NCBI RefSeq assembly: GCF_019308285.1
Contig: NZ_WWEM01000009.1
Coordinates: 124,001 to 188,000 of the forward strand
Length of the DNA stretch: 64,000 bases
Origin: Flavobacterium quisquiliarum
GTDB lineage: Bacteria; Bacteroidota; Bacteroidia; Flavobacteriales; Flavobacteriaceae
Direction of reading: 5' to 3'
The notes under the pieces are model-generated. The model was not told where the DNA came from. It saw only the letters and a list, made by a program, of their open reading frames with translations, and searched no databases. Positions 42,982-52,427 of this stretch are shown here, one piece after another; position 1 is the first letter of the stretch; each line of letters opens with the position of its first letter. The position numbers and the translations under genes are program-made.

Positions 42982-43800
42982 ATGTCAGTAGCAAAGAAAG
43001 ATTATAAAAGAATCACAACAAAGTCATTAATTGAAATGAAAAGCAACGGAGAAAAAATCTCTATGCTTACGGCTTACGATTATACAATGGCAAAAATTGT
43101 TGACACTGCGGGTGTCGATGTAATTTTAGTGGGTGATTCTGCATCAAATGTTATGGCTGGTCACGAAACGACACTGCCAATTACGCTAGATCAAATGATT
43201 TATCATGCTTCATCTGTAGTTCGTGCTGTCGAAAGAGCTTTGGTTGTAGTTGATTTACCTTTTGGTAGTTACCAATCAGATCCAAAAGAAGCACTTCGTT
43301 CTTCTATCAGAATAATGAAAGAAAGCGGTGGACACGCAGTGAAATTAGAAGGCGGAAAAGAAATTAAAGAATCTATTAAAAAAATATTACATGCTGGAAT
43401 TCCAGTTATGGGACATTTGGGTTTAACACCTCAATCAATCTATAAATTCGGTACGTACAGTGTTCGTGCAAAAGAAGAAGAAGAAGCTGAAAAATTAATT
43501 GAAGACGCACAAATGCTTGAAAAAGTAGGATGTTTTGCAGTTGTTTTGGAAAAAATACCAGCAGAACTTGCTAAAAAAGTAGCAGACAGTATTTCTATTC
43601 CTGTAATTGGAATTGGTGCCGGCGGAGGCGTTGACGGCCAGGTTTTAGTAATTCATGATATGTTAGGAATGAATAATGAGTTTAGTCCGCGTTTCTTGCG
43701 TCGTTACTTAAACTTGTACGAAGAAATGACTAAAGCAATTGGTCAATATGCTGCTGATGTTAAGTCTCAGGATTTCCCTAACGAAAAAGAACAATATTAA
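42982..43800 (+). CDS. panB: 3-methyl-2-oxobutanoate hydroxymethyltransferase
   Basis: This 272-residue enzyme starts pantothenate synthesis: it transfers a hydroxymethyl group from methylenetetrahydrofolate to 2-oxoisovalerate. Identifying segments are [70 protein letters not shown] and [12 protein letters not shown]. Mg and substrate residues (Asp in VGDSAS, Glu in KLEGG) are present. Cytosolic decamer in other bacteria. No panC or panD is adjacent; an RluA gene follows on the same strand after the repeats at 43814-43926. Confidence 0.97.
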   Translation: MSVAKKDYKRITTKSLIEMKSNGEKISMLTAYDYTMAKIVDTAGVDVILVGDSASNVMAGHETTLPITLDQMIYHASSVVRAVERALVVVDLPFGSYQSDPKEALRSSIRIMKESGGHAVKLEGGKEIKESIKKILHAGIPVMGHLGLTPQSIYKFGTYSVRAKEEEEAEKLIEDAQMLEKVGCFAVVLEKIPAELAKKVADSISIPVIGIGAGGGVDGQVLVIHDMLGMNNEFSPRFLRRYLNLYEEMTKAIGQYAADVKSQDFPNEKEQY

Positions 43801-43813
43801 TTTTTTTGAGATA

Positions 43814-43845
43814 CTAAGTTGCTAAGGTTCTAAGATGCTAAGTTT
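43814..43845. repeat. Octad repeat (CTAAGNNN), four units
   Basis: CTAAGTTG, CTAAGGTT, CTAAGATG and CTAAGTTT follow each other without gaps, an exact 8-base period. It begins 13 bases after the panB stop. The reverse-complement pattern is found at 25302-25341. Confidence 0.85.
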
Positions 43846-43902
43846 TTTTTAGTAACAAAGAGCCAAAGTTACATAGCTTCAAAGGTTTTCAAAAAACTCA
43901 AT

Positions 43903-43931
43903 AACCTCCAGCTAAAGCTGGAGGTTCATTT
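43903..43931 (+). terminator. Perfect palindrome, likely terminator after panB
   Basis: The arms AACCTCCAGCT (43903-43913) and AGCTGGAGGTT (43916-43926) are perfectly complementary over 11 bp; an A-rich tip closes the loop and CATTTTT follows. The T run is short, so it may instead be a dispersed palindromic element; the following words CAAGCTTTAGCC repeat part of the loop sequence. Confidence 0.65.
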
Positions 43932-43987
43932 TTAAGTACACAGGCAAGCTTTAGCCTAACTTTTCGTTATCTAAATTTTACACCAAA

Positions 43988-44677
43988 ATGAAAATTCTTT
44001 CAGATAAAAATAATCTTCAAATTCTTCACGAAGACAATCACTTAATTGTGGTCAATAAACGTGTTGGTGATATTGTTCAAGGCGACAAAACGGGGGACAA
44101 ACCGCTGTCTGATATTGTGAGAGAATATATCAAAGAAAAATACAACAAACCTGGAGATGTTTTTTTAGGTGTGATTCATCGTTTGGACAGACCTACAACT
44201 GGAATTGTGGTTTTTGCCAGAACAAGCAAAGCTTTGTCTCGAATGAATGAATTGTTCAGTAATCGTGAAACTAAAAAGACTTATTGGGCAGTTGTGAAAA
44301 ACAAACCGAAAGAAACTAAAGCAAAACTCATTCATTATTTAAAAAGAAACGAAAAAAACAACACTTCAAGAGCACATTTAAAAGAAGTTCCTGATAGTAA
44401 AGTCGCAAGTTTAGATTATACAATTGTTAAAGAGCTTCAAAACTATACTGCACTGGAAATCAACTTACATACGGGTCGTCATCATCAAATCCGCGCGCAG
44501 TTATCTGCAATTGGATCTCCTATTAAAGGTGATTTAAAATATGGTGCAGACAGAAGTAATCCCGACGGAGGTATTCATCTGCATGCCAGAAAACTGACTT
44601 TTATTCATCCCGTTACAAAAGAAAATATCACGATTATTGCTCCAACTCCGGACGATCCAATTTGGAATGCTGTATGA
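43988..44677 (+). CDS. RluA-family pseudouridine synthase
   Basis: This 229-residue enzyme converts uridine to pseudouridine in rRNA or tRNA. The catalytic Asp67 is in GVIHRLDRPTTGIVVFARTSKAL, followed by YWAVVKN, the TGRHHQIRAQLSAIGSPIKGDLKYG segment and HLHARKLTFIHPV. There is no S4 RNA-binding domain, so it is the short type close to RluA or TruC. The target site cannot be deduced. Confidence 0.93.
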   Translation: MKILSDKNNLQILHEDNHLIVVNKRVGDIVQGDKTGDKPLSDIVREYIKEKYNKPGDVFLGVIHRLDRPTTGIVVFARTSKALSRMNELFSNRETKKTYWAVVKNKPKETKAKLIHYLKRNEKNNTSRAHLKEVPDSKVASLDYTIVKELQNYTALEINLHTGRHHQIRAQLSAIGSPIKGDLKYGADRSNPDGGIHLHARKLTFIHPVTKENITIIAPTPDDPIWNAV

Positions 44678-44753
44678 TTTTTATGATTTAATTGTTAATT
44701 TTTTAATTTTTATCGATTAACTTGCATAGAGAAAAAACAAGCTGATCGAAAAA

Positions 44754-46082
44754 ATGGATTATAAAAGTGACATCGGGTATCGAAAAGAAACACTGAAAAA
44801 GTTATTACACAACATTCAGAAAAGCGAAGATTTAATTATCAAAGCTTTATACGATGACTTTCAAAAACCAGAGTTTGAAGCCGTAGTTACAGAAACAAGT
44901 TATGTTATTTCAGACCTTAAAAACACGATCAAAAACATTACAGCTTGGGCAAAACCTGAACGTGTTTTTCCTTCTTTTCTTAATTTTCCCTCCAGCGATT
45001 ATATTTACAAAGAACCTTACGGACATGTTTTAATAATTGCTCCTTGGAATTATCCTTTTCAATTGGCTTTATGTCCACTTATTGCTGCTGTTGCTGCTGG
45101 GAATAGAGTTGCTGTAAAACCATCAGAACTTACCCCACACACATCGGCTATAATTGCAAAAATTATTGAAAAGACATTTCACATCAATCATGTAGAAGTT
45201 TTTGAAGGTGGTGTAGAAGTTTCTAATAAATTATTAGCACAGCGCTGGGATTATATTTTCTTTACAGGAAGTGTTGCTGTTGGAAAAATCGTTGCAAAAG
45301 CGGCAGCTGAAAATCTTACTCCAGTTACTTTAGAGTTAGGCGGAAAAAACCCTTGTATTGTTGATGAAACTGCCGATTTAAAACTTGCCGCAAAACGAAT
45401 TGTCTGGGGTAAATTCATCAACGCAGGACAGACTTGTATAGCACCCGATTATGTTTTGGTTCAAAAAAACATGAAAGTCAATTTTATAACCTATTTAATT
45501 GAAGAAATCCTCAAAGCCTACGGAAAGAAAATAGACAAATCGCCTGATTTTGCCCGTATTATTAATACAAAAAATTGGTTTCGTTTAACCAATATGATCC
45601 AAAATGAAAATGTATTGTTTGGAGGCGAAAGCGATGCTAACAAATTATACATTGCTCCTACTCTTCTAGAAGAACCTGATTTGGATAGTCCCGTTATGAA
45701 AGAAGAAATCTTTGGGCCTGTCTTGCCAATTCTTACCTATGAAACCGAAAATGATATCGAAAACGTGGTGAGCCGTTATGAGAAACCTCTTTCATTTTAT
45801 ATTTTCAGCGAAAATAATTCATTTACTAAAAAATTAATTTCGAAATACTCTTTTGGAGGCGGATGTATCAACGATACAGTAGTACATTTCTCTAATAAAA
45901 GACTGCCTTTTGGCGGTGTTGGGCATAGCGGAATAGGCGCATACCACGGCCAGCTTAGCTTTGATACCTTCTCGCATCACAAAGCGATCGTCAAAAAAGG
46001 AAACTGGCTTGATTTACCTATGCGTTACGCGCCTTATAAAGATAAATTGGCCTCTATAAAAAGAATTTTAGACTGGTTGTAA
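44754..46082 (+). CDS. Aldehyde dehydrogenase (class 3-like, NAD(P)+)
   Basis: This 442-residue ALDH is of the short, class 3-like group. It contains the substrate/cofactor motifs VLIIAPWNYPF, FFTGSVAVGKIV (residues 169-180), Glu194 in LELGGKNPCIVD and the catalytic Cys228 in NAGQTCIAPDYVL. EEIFGPVLPI and the C-terminal LPFGGVGHSGIGAYHG complete it. It oxidises fatty or aromatic aldehydes to acids. The class 3 C-terminal membrane tail is not seen, so it is probably cytosolic. Monocistronic. Confidence 0.95.
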   Translation: MDYKSDIGYRKETLKKLLHNIQKSEDLIIKALYDDFQKPEFEAVVTETSYVISDLKNTIKNITAWAKPERVFPSFLNFPSSDYIYKEPYGHVLIIAPWNYPFQLALCPLIAAVAAGNRVAVKPSELTPHTSAIIAKIIEKTFHINHVEVFEGGVEVSNKLLAQRWDYIFFTGSVAVGKIVAKAAAENLTPVTLELGGKNPCIVDETADLKLAAKRIVWGKFINAGQTCIAPDYVLVQKNMKVNFITYLIEEILKAYGKKIDKSPDFARIINTKNWFRLTNMIQNENVLFGGESDANKLYIAPTLLEEPDLDSPVMKEEIFGPVLPILTYETENDIENVVSRYEKPLSFYIFSENNSFTKKLISKYSFGGGCINDTVVHFSNKRLPFGGVGHSGIGAYHGQLSFDTFSHHKAIVKKGNWLDLPMRYAPYKDKLASIKRILDWL

Positions 46083-46201
46083 AGGAGTTAAAATCATTTA
46101 AGAATGTTTTAAGATTTTTATATGGAATTGATTAAAAATATTATATTTACGTCAAGATACCCATATAAAAATACAAGTCAATAAAACAATTTTACATAAA
46201 A

Positions 46202-46996
46202 ATGAAATCTACCCTTGCTCAAATTGAGGACATTAAAAAAAATGGCTATTCCCTTGATTTTGCTACAGTTTTTAATCATGCCTTCGAAAACTATAAAAAA
46301 ATAGCACTTTATTCAGGACTTATTATCTTGGTTTTTTCCATTCTTGCCGCGATGGCCTTTATGGGAATAATGATTGCTTATTTTGGAGTAGGAAGCATTA
46401 CAAAAGATTTTTTACTAGATTTAGAAAACAAACAGTTTACTTCGATCGAGCTTGTAATACAAACTATTGCTGTTTCAGCAGTTGCCGGAATCACAGCTCC
46501 TTTTGGTGCAGGTTTTCTAAAAATGGCTGATTGTGCAGACAAAGATATTGAGTTCAATGTATCAACTATTTTCAGTTATTACAGAGCTCCTTATTTTGGA
46601 CAAATTTTTGTTGCTGCCTTTATTCCTGCTTTAGTTGGTACTGCGCTTTCTAATTTTATTGACAGCTTTGAAGTTTTATATGTTGGAAACGTAATTTCAT
46701 TTATGGTGTCTTATTTCATGTATTTATCAATTCCATTGGTTGTTTTTGGAAATTTAAGTGCTGTTGATGCAATCAAATCAAGTATTATTGTTGTAACCAA
46801 GAATCCCCTTAACATATTTGCATTTTTTATAATAGGTTTTATCGGTTCATTAATAGGTATTTTTGCCTGCTGCGTTGGAATTATCTTTACTGTAGTTTTT
46901 AACAGTTCTATGATCTATGCAACTTATTTTGGAATTTTTGGAGCAAATCAAGAAGAAGATTCAATTGATTCGATTGGACAATCAAATGTAGATTAA
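46202..46996 (+). CDS. Hypothetical multi-pass membrane protein
   Basis: This 264-residue protein has five to six helices (about residues 35-62, 83-104, 132-152, 162-180, 200-235). NGYSLDFATVFNHAFENYKK at the N-terminus and SIIVVTKNPLNIFAFFIIGFIGSLIG near the C-terminus recur in membrane proteins of Bacteroidota that I know only as uncharacterised. The acidic tail EEDSIDSIGQ is cytosolic. It sits 93 bases upstream of the hybrid kinase gene on the same strand, and could supply or modulate its signal, which is speculation. Confidence 0.8.
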   Translation: MKSTLAQIEDIKKNGYSLDFATVFNHAFENYKKIALYSGLIILVFSILAAMAFMGIMIAYFGVGSITKDFLLDLENKQFTSIELVIQTIAVSAVAGITAPFGAGFLKMADCADKDIEFNVSTIFSYYRAPYFGQIFVAAFIPALVGTALSNFIDSFEVLYVGNVISFMVSYFMYLSIPLVVFGNLSAVDAIKSSIIVVTKNPLNIFAFFIIGFIGSLIGIFACCVGIIFTVVFNSSMIYATYFGIFGANQEEDSIDSIGQSNVD

Positions 46997-47089
46997 AATA
47001 GGAAAATCATGTTTAGAAAGAAATTAACCAATTCTTTTTAAGGTTTCCAAAAGACCGTTTACTAAACAAAACAACATACCCCAAATTCT

Positions 47090-50000
47090 ATGGCCGCAGA
47101 CTATAGTTTTTTCAATTCGGTTATTTCAGGAATTGCCAGCCTTGGTAATACCTTAGAATCAATTATGACCGCATGGTATGTATTCGACTCTGACATCATT
47201 TTTTACAATAACCCTAAACTTATCGTTTTAGGGTTATCTCTTTTTGCGTTTCTTTCACTGCTTGTCTATCAGTTTTTTAAGATCAAAGCCAAAATTGGAT
47301 ATTTTATTGAAAAAAAGAAAGAACAAGACACAATCAGTAGAGAATATCAGCTCTATATTTTGTTTTTTGGTATTGCTGTAATCGTAATTGAAATCATCAA
47401 TGAAATTTTTAAAATCAGACCCAAAAGTCTCTTAGTTGTAAATGTTTCTATTGGTGTTGCTGTACTTTTAATTTATTCGATAACAGATAAAATAAAATGG
47501 TTTAGAGAACATATTCAGCAGATTTTTATTTCCAGTTTTTTTATCTACATCTCTTACGTCGCATTCAACATCGTAATGCTTTCCAATGATGTTGTTCCGA
47601 TTATTGTTTTCTTAATTTCCTTTTTCTTCTCCTACAGCATTCTTAAACCAATTAAAATCTATTGGTTTTTCGTTGGACTTACTTTTGTTTTTTTAATTTC
47701 CACCGTAGCATTTCAGCTAATTCCGATAAAATCTTCTATTTTACTCATTAATTTTTGTATACTAATTTTCATTATTAATCAGGTAAAATACGCTGTATTA
47801 CTAAACAATAGAGATAATTTCAGATTTGCCAGCGAAATTGTTCATAAAGGAAATTCGCTCACAATTGCTTCAAATCAAAAAGGTGAAATCTTATTTACTA
47901 GTGAAACAATCACAGAAATTTTAGGCTATCTTCCAGAAGAAGTTATGGGAATGAAATTTTGGGAACTTACACAGGATTCAAAATTTATAGAAGAATTAAA
48001 GCCCATTAACAATGAAGAAAACAAACTTTACATTAGAAAATTAAAAAATAAAAGCGGTGAATTCAAATACATACAATGGAAAGATAAAAAGTTCTCTGAT
48101 GATTTAATTATTAGTATTGGACAAGATGTTACGGAGCACATTCTTGTTCAGGATCAGTACAAAAATTTAATTCAAACTGCAACCGATATTATTTTTGAAA
48201 TTAATCCAGAAGGTTATTTTACATTTATAAACGAGTTTGGTTTTTCTATTCTTGGTTATTCTGAAAACGAAATAATCAATAAACATTATTCTAATATCAT
48301 TCATGAACATCACATTAACAGCGCTGTTGATTTTTATGAAAATTTAGTTCTTAATGAAAACAATTATCCAGTAATAGAAATTCCGATTTTGAAGAAAAAC
48401 GGGGAACAAATCTGGATTTCCCAAAAGATTATTGTTCGCAAAAATGACTTAGGCCAAACCACAGGTTTTTCTGGAATTGCTAGAGATATTACAGAGAAAA
48501 AAAACATTGAAAAAGAGAAAAAAAGACGTCTTAAAAAAATCGAAGCTTATAATAACTCTACCAAAAAACTATCAACAACCGATTTCAGCAAATACGACAA
48601 ACTCAATACTGTTATTGATCTTATTTTAAAAGAAGCAGCAACCATTAGTCGGGTAAATCGTGTCAGCTTCTGGAAATACCATAAGGATCTTATTCAATGC
48701 AAGAACCTTTACAGTCTTGACAATCAAAACCTAAGTGACAAAAATATTCTAAACAAAGAATCTTATCCAATATATTTTGAGACTTTAAGCAAAAAAGCCA
48801 TTATCAATGCCCCAGATGTATTCAATAAATTAGAAACATCCGAATTTGAAAAACTATACTTTACTAAAAACAATATCAAATCGATGCTCGATGTTCCTAT
48901 TTTTTTATCGGGACAATTAGCTGGAGTCGTTTGTTTTGAAAGCACTGAAAAGAAACGCGAATGGGATAATGAAGACATTAATTATGCTCGAACCATTTCA
49001 GATGTAATTTCTCTTGCTATTTCTTCACAGATGCGTTTGGAAGCCGAAAGAAAACTAGAATTCAAAAGTCAGCTTTTATCTGCTCTTTCTTTATGTACCG
49101 AAAAATTCCTGCTCAGCAAGACCACACAGCAGATGTTTCAGGAGACGTATGACATAATCGGAAAAGCCGCAAAAGTGGATCATATGTATTATTACGAAAA
49201 AGATCCTGTTTACAACACTGTATATCAAAAATACAAATGGTCACGTGAAGGAGTAACACATCAAATTACGCCTTTACGTCATATGACGGAAGATAATTTA
49301 AAAGAAATTTACGAAGCGGCACAGCAGAAAAAAATCCTCAATACCTTAACTAGAAACCTGGATGAAGGATTTTTCAAAACTCTTTTAATCAACAATGAGA
49401 TTAAATCAATTTTGATTCTGCCTCTTTACATCAATGATATTTTTACTGGTTTTATTGGTTTTGACGATTGTACTAAAGAAAAAAGATGGTCCGAAGAAGA
49501 AATCTATATTTTTCAAGTATTAGCCAACAATATTTCTTCTGCTTTAGAAAGAAATCGAAACGAAAATAAGATTATTGAAAGCGAAGAAAAATTCAAACTG
49601 ATTGCTAATAATATCCCTGGAACTGTCTATTTATCTAAATTTGATGCATTTTCTACGAAAATCTTTTTGAACGATGAAGTTTTGAATCTAACAGGTTATT
49701 CAAAATCCGAATTCATAGAAAATAATTTATCCTTTCTTTCTTTAATTCATCATGATGATAAAGATGAAGTGATCAACAATCAGATTGATAATTTACAAAA
49801 AGGAATGCCTTTACATAATGTGTATCGCATTAAGCGAAAAACCGGCGAATATATTTGGGTTGAGGAATTTGGAGATGTAATTAAAAGAGATGACGAGATT
49901 GAGTTTGTTGGTGGTATTTACTTTGACATTACCAACAAAAAAGAAATTGAAGATGCTATAAAAGCCAAACAATTGGCTGAAGCGGCAAATAAATCTAAAT

Positions 50001-51142
50001 CTGATTTCCTCGCCAATATGTCGCACGAAATTAGAACTCCGCTTAACGGAATCATTGGTTTTACTCATTTATTAATGAAAACCGATTTGGAAGAAATTCA
50101 GGAAAAGTACATGACAACGATTAATCAATCAGCTCATTCTTTACTTGAAATTATCAATGATATTCTGGATTTTTCTAAAATTGAAGCTGGTAAATTAGAG
50201 CTATTTATTGATCTTTATGATATTAAAAAAGTTCTCGGACAGGTTTTTGATTTAATTGTTTACGAATCTAATCAGAAAAACTTGGAATTGGAACTAAATA
50301 TCGATCCAGATGTACCCAAATACATTTGGACAGATATTGTCAGAATCAAACAGATTTTAATTAATCTTCTTTCTAACGCAGTAAAATTCACAACAGAAGG
50401 TTCTATCAAATTAAACGTAACAGTCTTAGAAAAGAAAAAAAACAACAATCATGTAATCCGTTTTTCGGTAGTGGATACAGGAATCGGAATATTAGAAAAA
50501 AATCAGAAGAAAATATTCAAAGCTTTTTCACAGGAAGACAGTTCTACAACTAGAAAATTTGGAGGCACAGGATTAGGTTTAACTATTTCCAATCAATTAT
50601 TGGCACTAATGGAAAGCCGTCTGCAATTGGAAAGTACAATAAACGTAGGAAGTAACTTTTTCTTTGATTTAAATCTAAAAACAAGTAATCAAAGCATAAA
50701 CGATAAATACAATGCTGAACTGAAAAGTTTAAATATCGAATTGGATTCTGAAGACATGGAACCCAACGATAATACCATTACTTTCTTAATTGTTGAAGAC
50801 AATAAAGTAAACATGTTACTTTTAAAGACAATTATAAAAAACCTCTACAACAATGCATACATTCACGAATGTGAAAATGGATATGAAGCCATTCAACAAT
50901 TTGAAAAGATAAATCCGACTATTGTTTTTATGGATATTCAAATGCCGATTATGAATGGTTATGAAACCACAAGAGCTATTAGAAACACTAAAAAAGGAAG
51001 AGATATTCCAATTATCGCTGTTACGGCAGGGGCAGAAAAAGACGAACGAAATAAATGTATTTCTGCAGGAATGGATGATTATATTTCAAAACCCATCATG
51101 AAAGGCAGCGTGGAAGAGACCTTGATTAAATGGCTTGGGTGA
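47090..51142 (+). CDS. Hybrid sensor histidine kinase (7TM-like sensor, PAS, GAF, HisKA, HATPase, receiver)
   Basis: This 1350-residue hybrid kinase has about seven hydrophobic helices between residues 43 and 235. Its cytoplasmic domains are PAS (about 245-345), PAS (355-470, YSENEIINKHYSNII), two GAF modules (about 500-650 and 665-820), a PAS/PAC (830-950), HisKA, HATPase_c and a C-terminal receiver. The phosphoacceptor is His979 in FLANMSHEIRTPLNG. The ATPase carries NAVKFTTEG, VVDTGIGI and FGGTGLGLTIS. The receiver acceptor is Asp1282 in IVFMDIQMPIMNG and its Lys is in SKP. No HPt protein or output regulator is nearby, so the phosphorelay partner lies elsewhere. All motifs look functional. 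Confidence 0.95.
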   Translation: MAADYSFFNSVISGIASLGNTLESIMTAWYVFDSDIIFYNNPKLIVLGLSLFAFLSLLVYQFFKIKAKIGYFIEKKKEQDTISREYQLYILFFGIAVIVIEIINEIFKIRPKSLLVVNVSIGVAVLLIYSITDKIKWFREHIQQIFISSFFIYISYVAFNIVMLSNDVVPIIVFLISFFFSYSILKPIKIYWFFVGLTFVFLISTVAFQLIPIKSSILLINFCILIFIINQVKYAVLLNNRDNFRFASEIVHKGNSLTIASNQKGEILFTSETITEILGYLPEEVMGMKFWELTQDSKFIEELKPINNEENKLYIRKLKNKSGEFKYIQWKDKKFSDDLIISIGQDVTEHILVQDQYKNLIQTATDIIFEINPEGYFTFINEFGFSILGYSENEIINKHYSNIIHEHHINSAVDFYENLVLNENNYPVIEIPILKKNGEQIWISQKIIVRKNDLGQTTGFSGIARDITEKKNIEKEKKRRLKKIEAYNNSTKKLSTTDFSKYDKLNTVIDLILKEAATISRVNRVSFWKYHKDLIQCKNLYSLDNQNLSDKNILNKESYPIYFETLSKKAIINAPDVFNKLETSEFEKLYFTKNNIKSMLDVPIFLSGQLAGVVCFESTEKKREWDNEDINYARTISDVISLAISSQMRLEAERKLEFKSQLLSALSLCTEKFLLSKTTQQMFQETYDIIGKAAKVDHMYYYEKDPVYNTVYQKYKWSREGVTHQITPLRHMTEDNLKEIYEAAQQKKILNTLTRNLDEGFFKTLLINNEIKSILILPLYINDIFTGFIGFDDCTKEKRWSEEEIYIFQVLANNISSALERNRNENKIIESEEKFKLIANNIPGTVYLSKFDAFSTKIFLNDEVLNLTGYSKSEFIENNLSFLSLIHHDDKDEVINNQIDNLQKGMPLHNVYRIKRKTGEYIWVEEFGDVIKRDDEIEFVGGIYFDITNKKEIEDAIKAKQLAEAANKSKSDFLANMSHEIRTPLNGIIGFTHLLMKTDLEEIQEKYMTTINQSAHSLLEIINDILDFSKIEAGKLELFIDLYDIKKVLGQVFDLIVYESNQKNLELELNIDPDVPKYIWTDIVRIKQILINLLSNAVKFTTEGSIKLNVTVLEKKKNNNHVIRFSVVDTGIGILEKNQKKIFKAFSQEDSSTTRKFGGTGLGLTISNQLLALMESRLQLESTINVGSNFFFDLNLKTSNQSINDKYNAELKSLNIELDSEDMEPNDNTITFLIVEDNKVNMLLLKTIIKNLYNNAYIHECENGYEAIQQFEKINPTIVFMDIQMPIMNGYETTRAIRNTKKGRDIPIIAVTAGAEKDERNKCISAGMDDYISKPIMKGSVEETLIKWLG

Positions 51143-51143
51143 T

Positions 51144-51226
51144 TTTTAGTTTTCAGCCTCCGTTTTCAGTTTGAAACCGTTACCAGCAATTCCGACTAAA
51201 AACCGAGACTGCGACTAAAAACTAAA
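51144..51226. repeat. Phrase-like inverted repeat (GACTAAAAACTAAA)
   Basis: GACTAAAAAC occurs at 51193-51202 and again at 51213-51222 (GACTAAAAACTAAA, ending 51226). The complementary TTTTAGTTTTCAG lies near 51144-51156, right after the hybrid kinase stop. The words match the heptad family at 12037 and 28400. Confidence 0.5.
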
Positions 51227-51261
51227 TTTATCTAAATCTAAAATTTTTCATAAAAAATCTA

Positions 51262-51269
51262 TAAATTCG
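51262..51269 (+). promoter_or_regulatory. Possible -7 box (TAAATTCG) of the YpfJ-type gene
   Basis: TAAATTCG lies 36 bases before the ATG at 51306. It is the third occurrence of this octamer directly upstream of a gene in the window, which supports it as a variant of TAnnTTTG. Confidence 0.35.
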
Positions 51270-51305
51270 TATACCTTTTTATAACAAGTTAAAAAACAAT
51301 TCAAT

Positions 51306-52157
51306 ATGAAATGGCAAGGCAGAAGACAAAGTGATAATGTAGAAGACCGCAGATCCATCGGTGGTGGCGGTAAAGCCATAATTGGCGGTGGCGTAATTGG
51401 TATTATTGTTTTGCTTCTGAACGTTTTTGGAGGTGAAACTGGTCAACAGATAGCTCCAATTTTAGAACAAATGCAAGGTGGAGGTCAGCAGACTGAAGCT
51501 GCGGCTCCCTTAAGCAAAGAAGATGAAGAAATGGGAAATTTTGTTAGAGTTGTTTTAGCAGATAATGAGGATATCTGGAGCAAAATTTTCGCAGAACATG
51601 GTATGACTTATGAAAAGCCAAAATTAGTATTATTTAAAGGTGCTGTACAAACAGCATGTGGCGGTGCATCATCTGCATCTGGACCGTTTTATTGTCCAGG
51701 AGATCGCAAAGTTTATATGGATTTGGGCTTTTTTGAAGAATTAAAAACTAAATTTGGTGCAAAAGGAGGTGATTTTGCCATTGCTTATGTAATTGCGCAT
51801 GAAATTGGTCATCATATACAAACTTTACTTGGGACATCTGCAAAAATGCGCCAGGAACAGCAGGGAAAAAGTGAAGCTGAAGCTAATAAATTATCTGTAG
51901 CCCTAGAATTGCAAGCAGACTTTTATGCGGGTGTTTGGGCACATTATAATCAGGAAAACTTAGATACGGGAGATATTGAAGAAGCTCTAAGCGCTGCTAA
52001 CGCAGTTGGAGATGATGCCATTCAAAGTAAAATGCAGGGACATGTTGTTCCTGATTCTTTTACTCACGGAACTTCAGAACAAAGAATGTATTGGTTTAAA
52101 AAAGGTTTTAAAACTGGAGATATTAAACAAGGTACAACCTTTGAAGAAATTAGATAA
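51306..52157 (+). CDS. ypfJ: YpfJ-type neutral zinc metallopeptidase
   Basis: This 283-residue protein has the family start MKWQGRRQSDNVEDRRSIGGG, one membrane helix (residues 24-40) and an extracytoplasmic peptidase domain. The zinc motif is H165-E166-IG-H169-H170. The segments ACGGASSASGPFYCPGDRKVYMDLGFFEEL, ALELQADFYAGVWAH and DSFTHGTSEQRMYWFKKG are all diagnostic of the KPN_02809/YpfJ neutral zinc metallopeptidase family. It is a single-pass membrane protein; its substrate is unknown. A strong terminator follows at 52187. Confidence 0.95.
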   Translation: MKWQGRRQSDNVEDRRSIGGGGKAIIGGGVIGIIVLLLNVFGGETGQQIAPILEQMQGGGQQTEAAAPLSKEDEEMGNFVRVVLADNEDIWSKIFAEHGMTYEKPKLVLFKGAVQTACGGASSASGPFYCPGDRKVYMDLGFFEELKTKFGAKGGDFAIAYVIAHEIGHHIQTLLGTSAKMRQEQQGKSEAEANKLSVALELQADFYAGVWAHYNQENLDTGDIEEALSAANAVGDDAIQSKMQGHVVPDSFTHGTSEQRMYWFKKGFKTGDIKQGTTFEEIR

Positions 52158-52186
52158 TACATAAAACCAAATATATTAACCACCAG

Positions 52187-52219
52187 AAAAGCCCGACTTT
52201 ACAGTCGGGCTTTTTTTTT
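52187..52219 (+). terminator. Terminator after ypfJ (GCCCGACT stem)
   Basis: The arms AAAAGCCCGACT (52187-52198) and AGTCGGGCTTTT (52203-52214) are perfectly complementary over 12 bp with a 4-base loop, followed by a T run. The A run before the stem lets it act on the converging minus-strand transcript as well. The rest of the gap to 52427 shows nothing. Confidence 0.95.
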
Positions 52220-52427
52220 AAAAAACTGTTCTTTGCCATAAATCACAGTTTATCTCTATTTATTGACTAAATTTTCGAGACAATTTATCCAACATTTTCT
52301 AAAAAAATGCCGTATTACAGAATTAAATTGAGAATGTTAGGAAATCTCATAGAAAAAAGAACTTCAGATGAATTTTTTACTATTATAGGGTGTAAATACA
52401 TCGATTCCTGCTTAATGATCTGATTTT

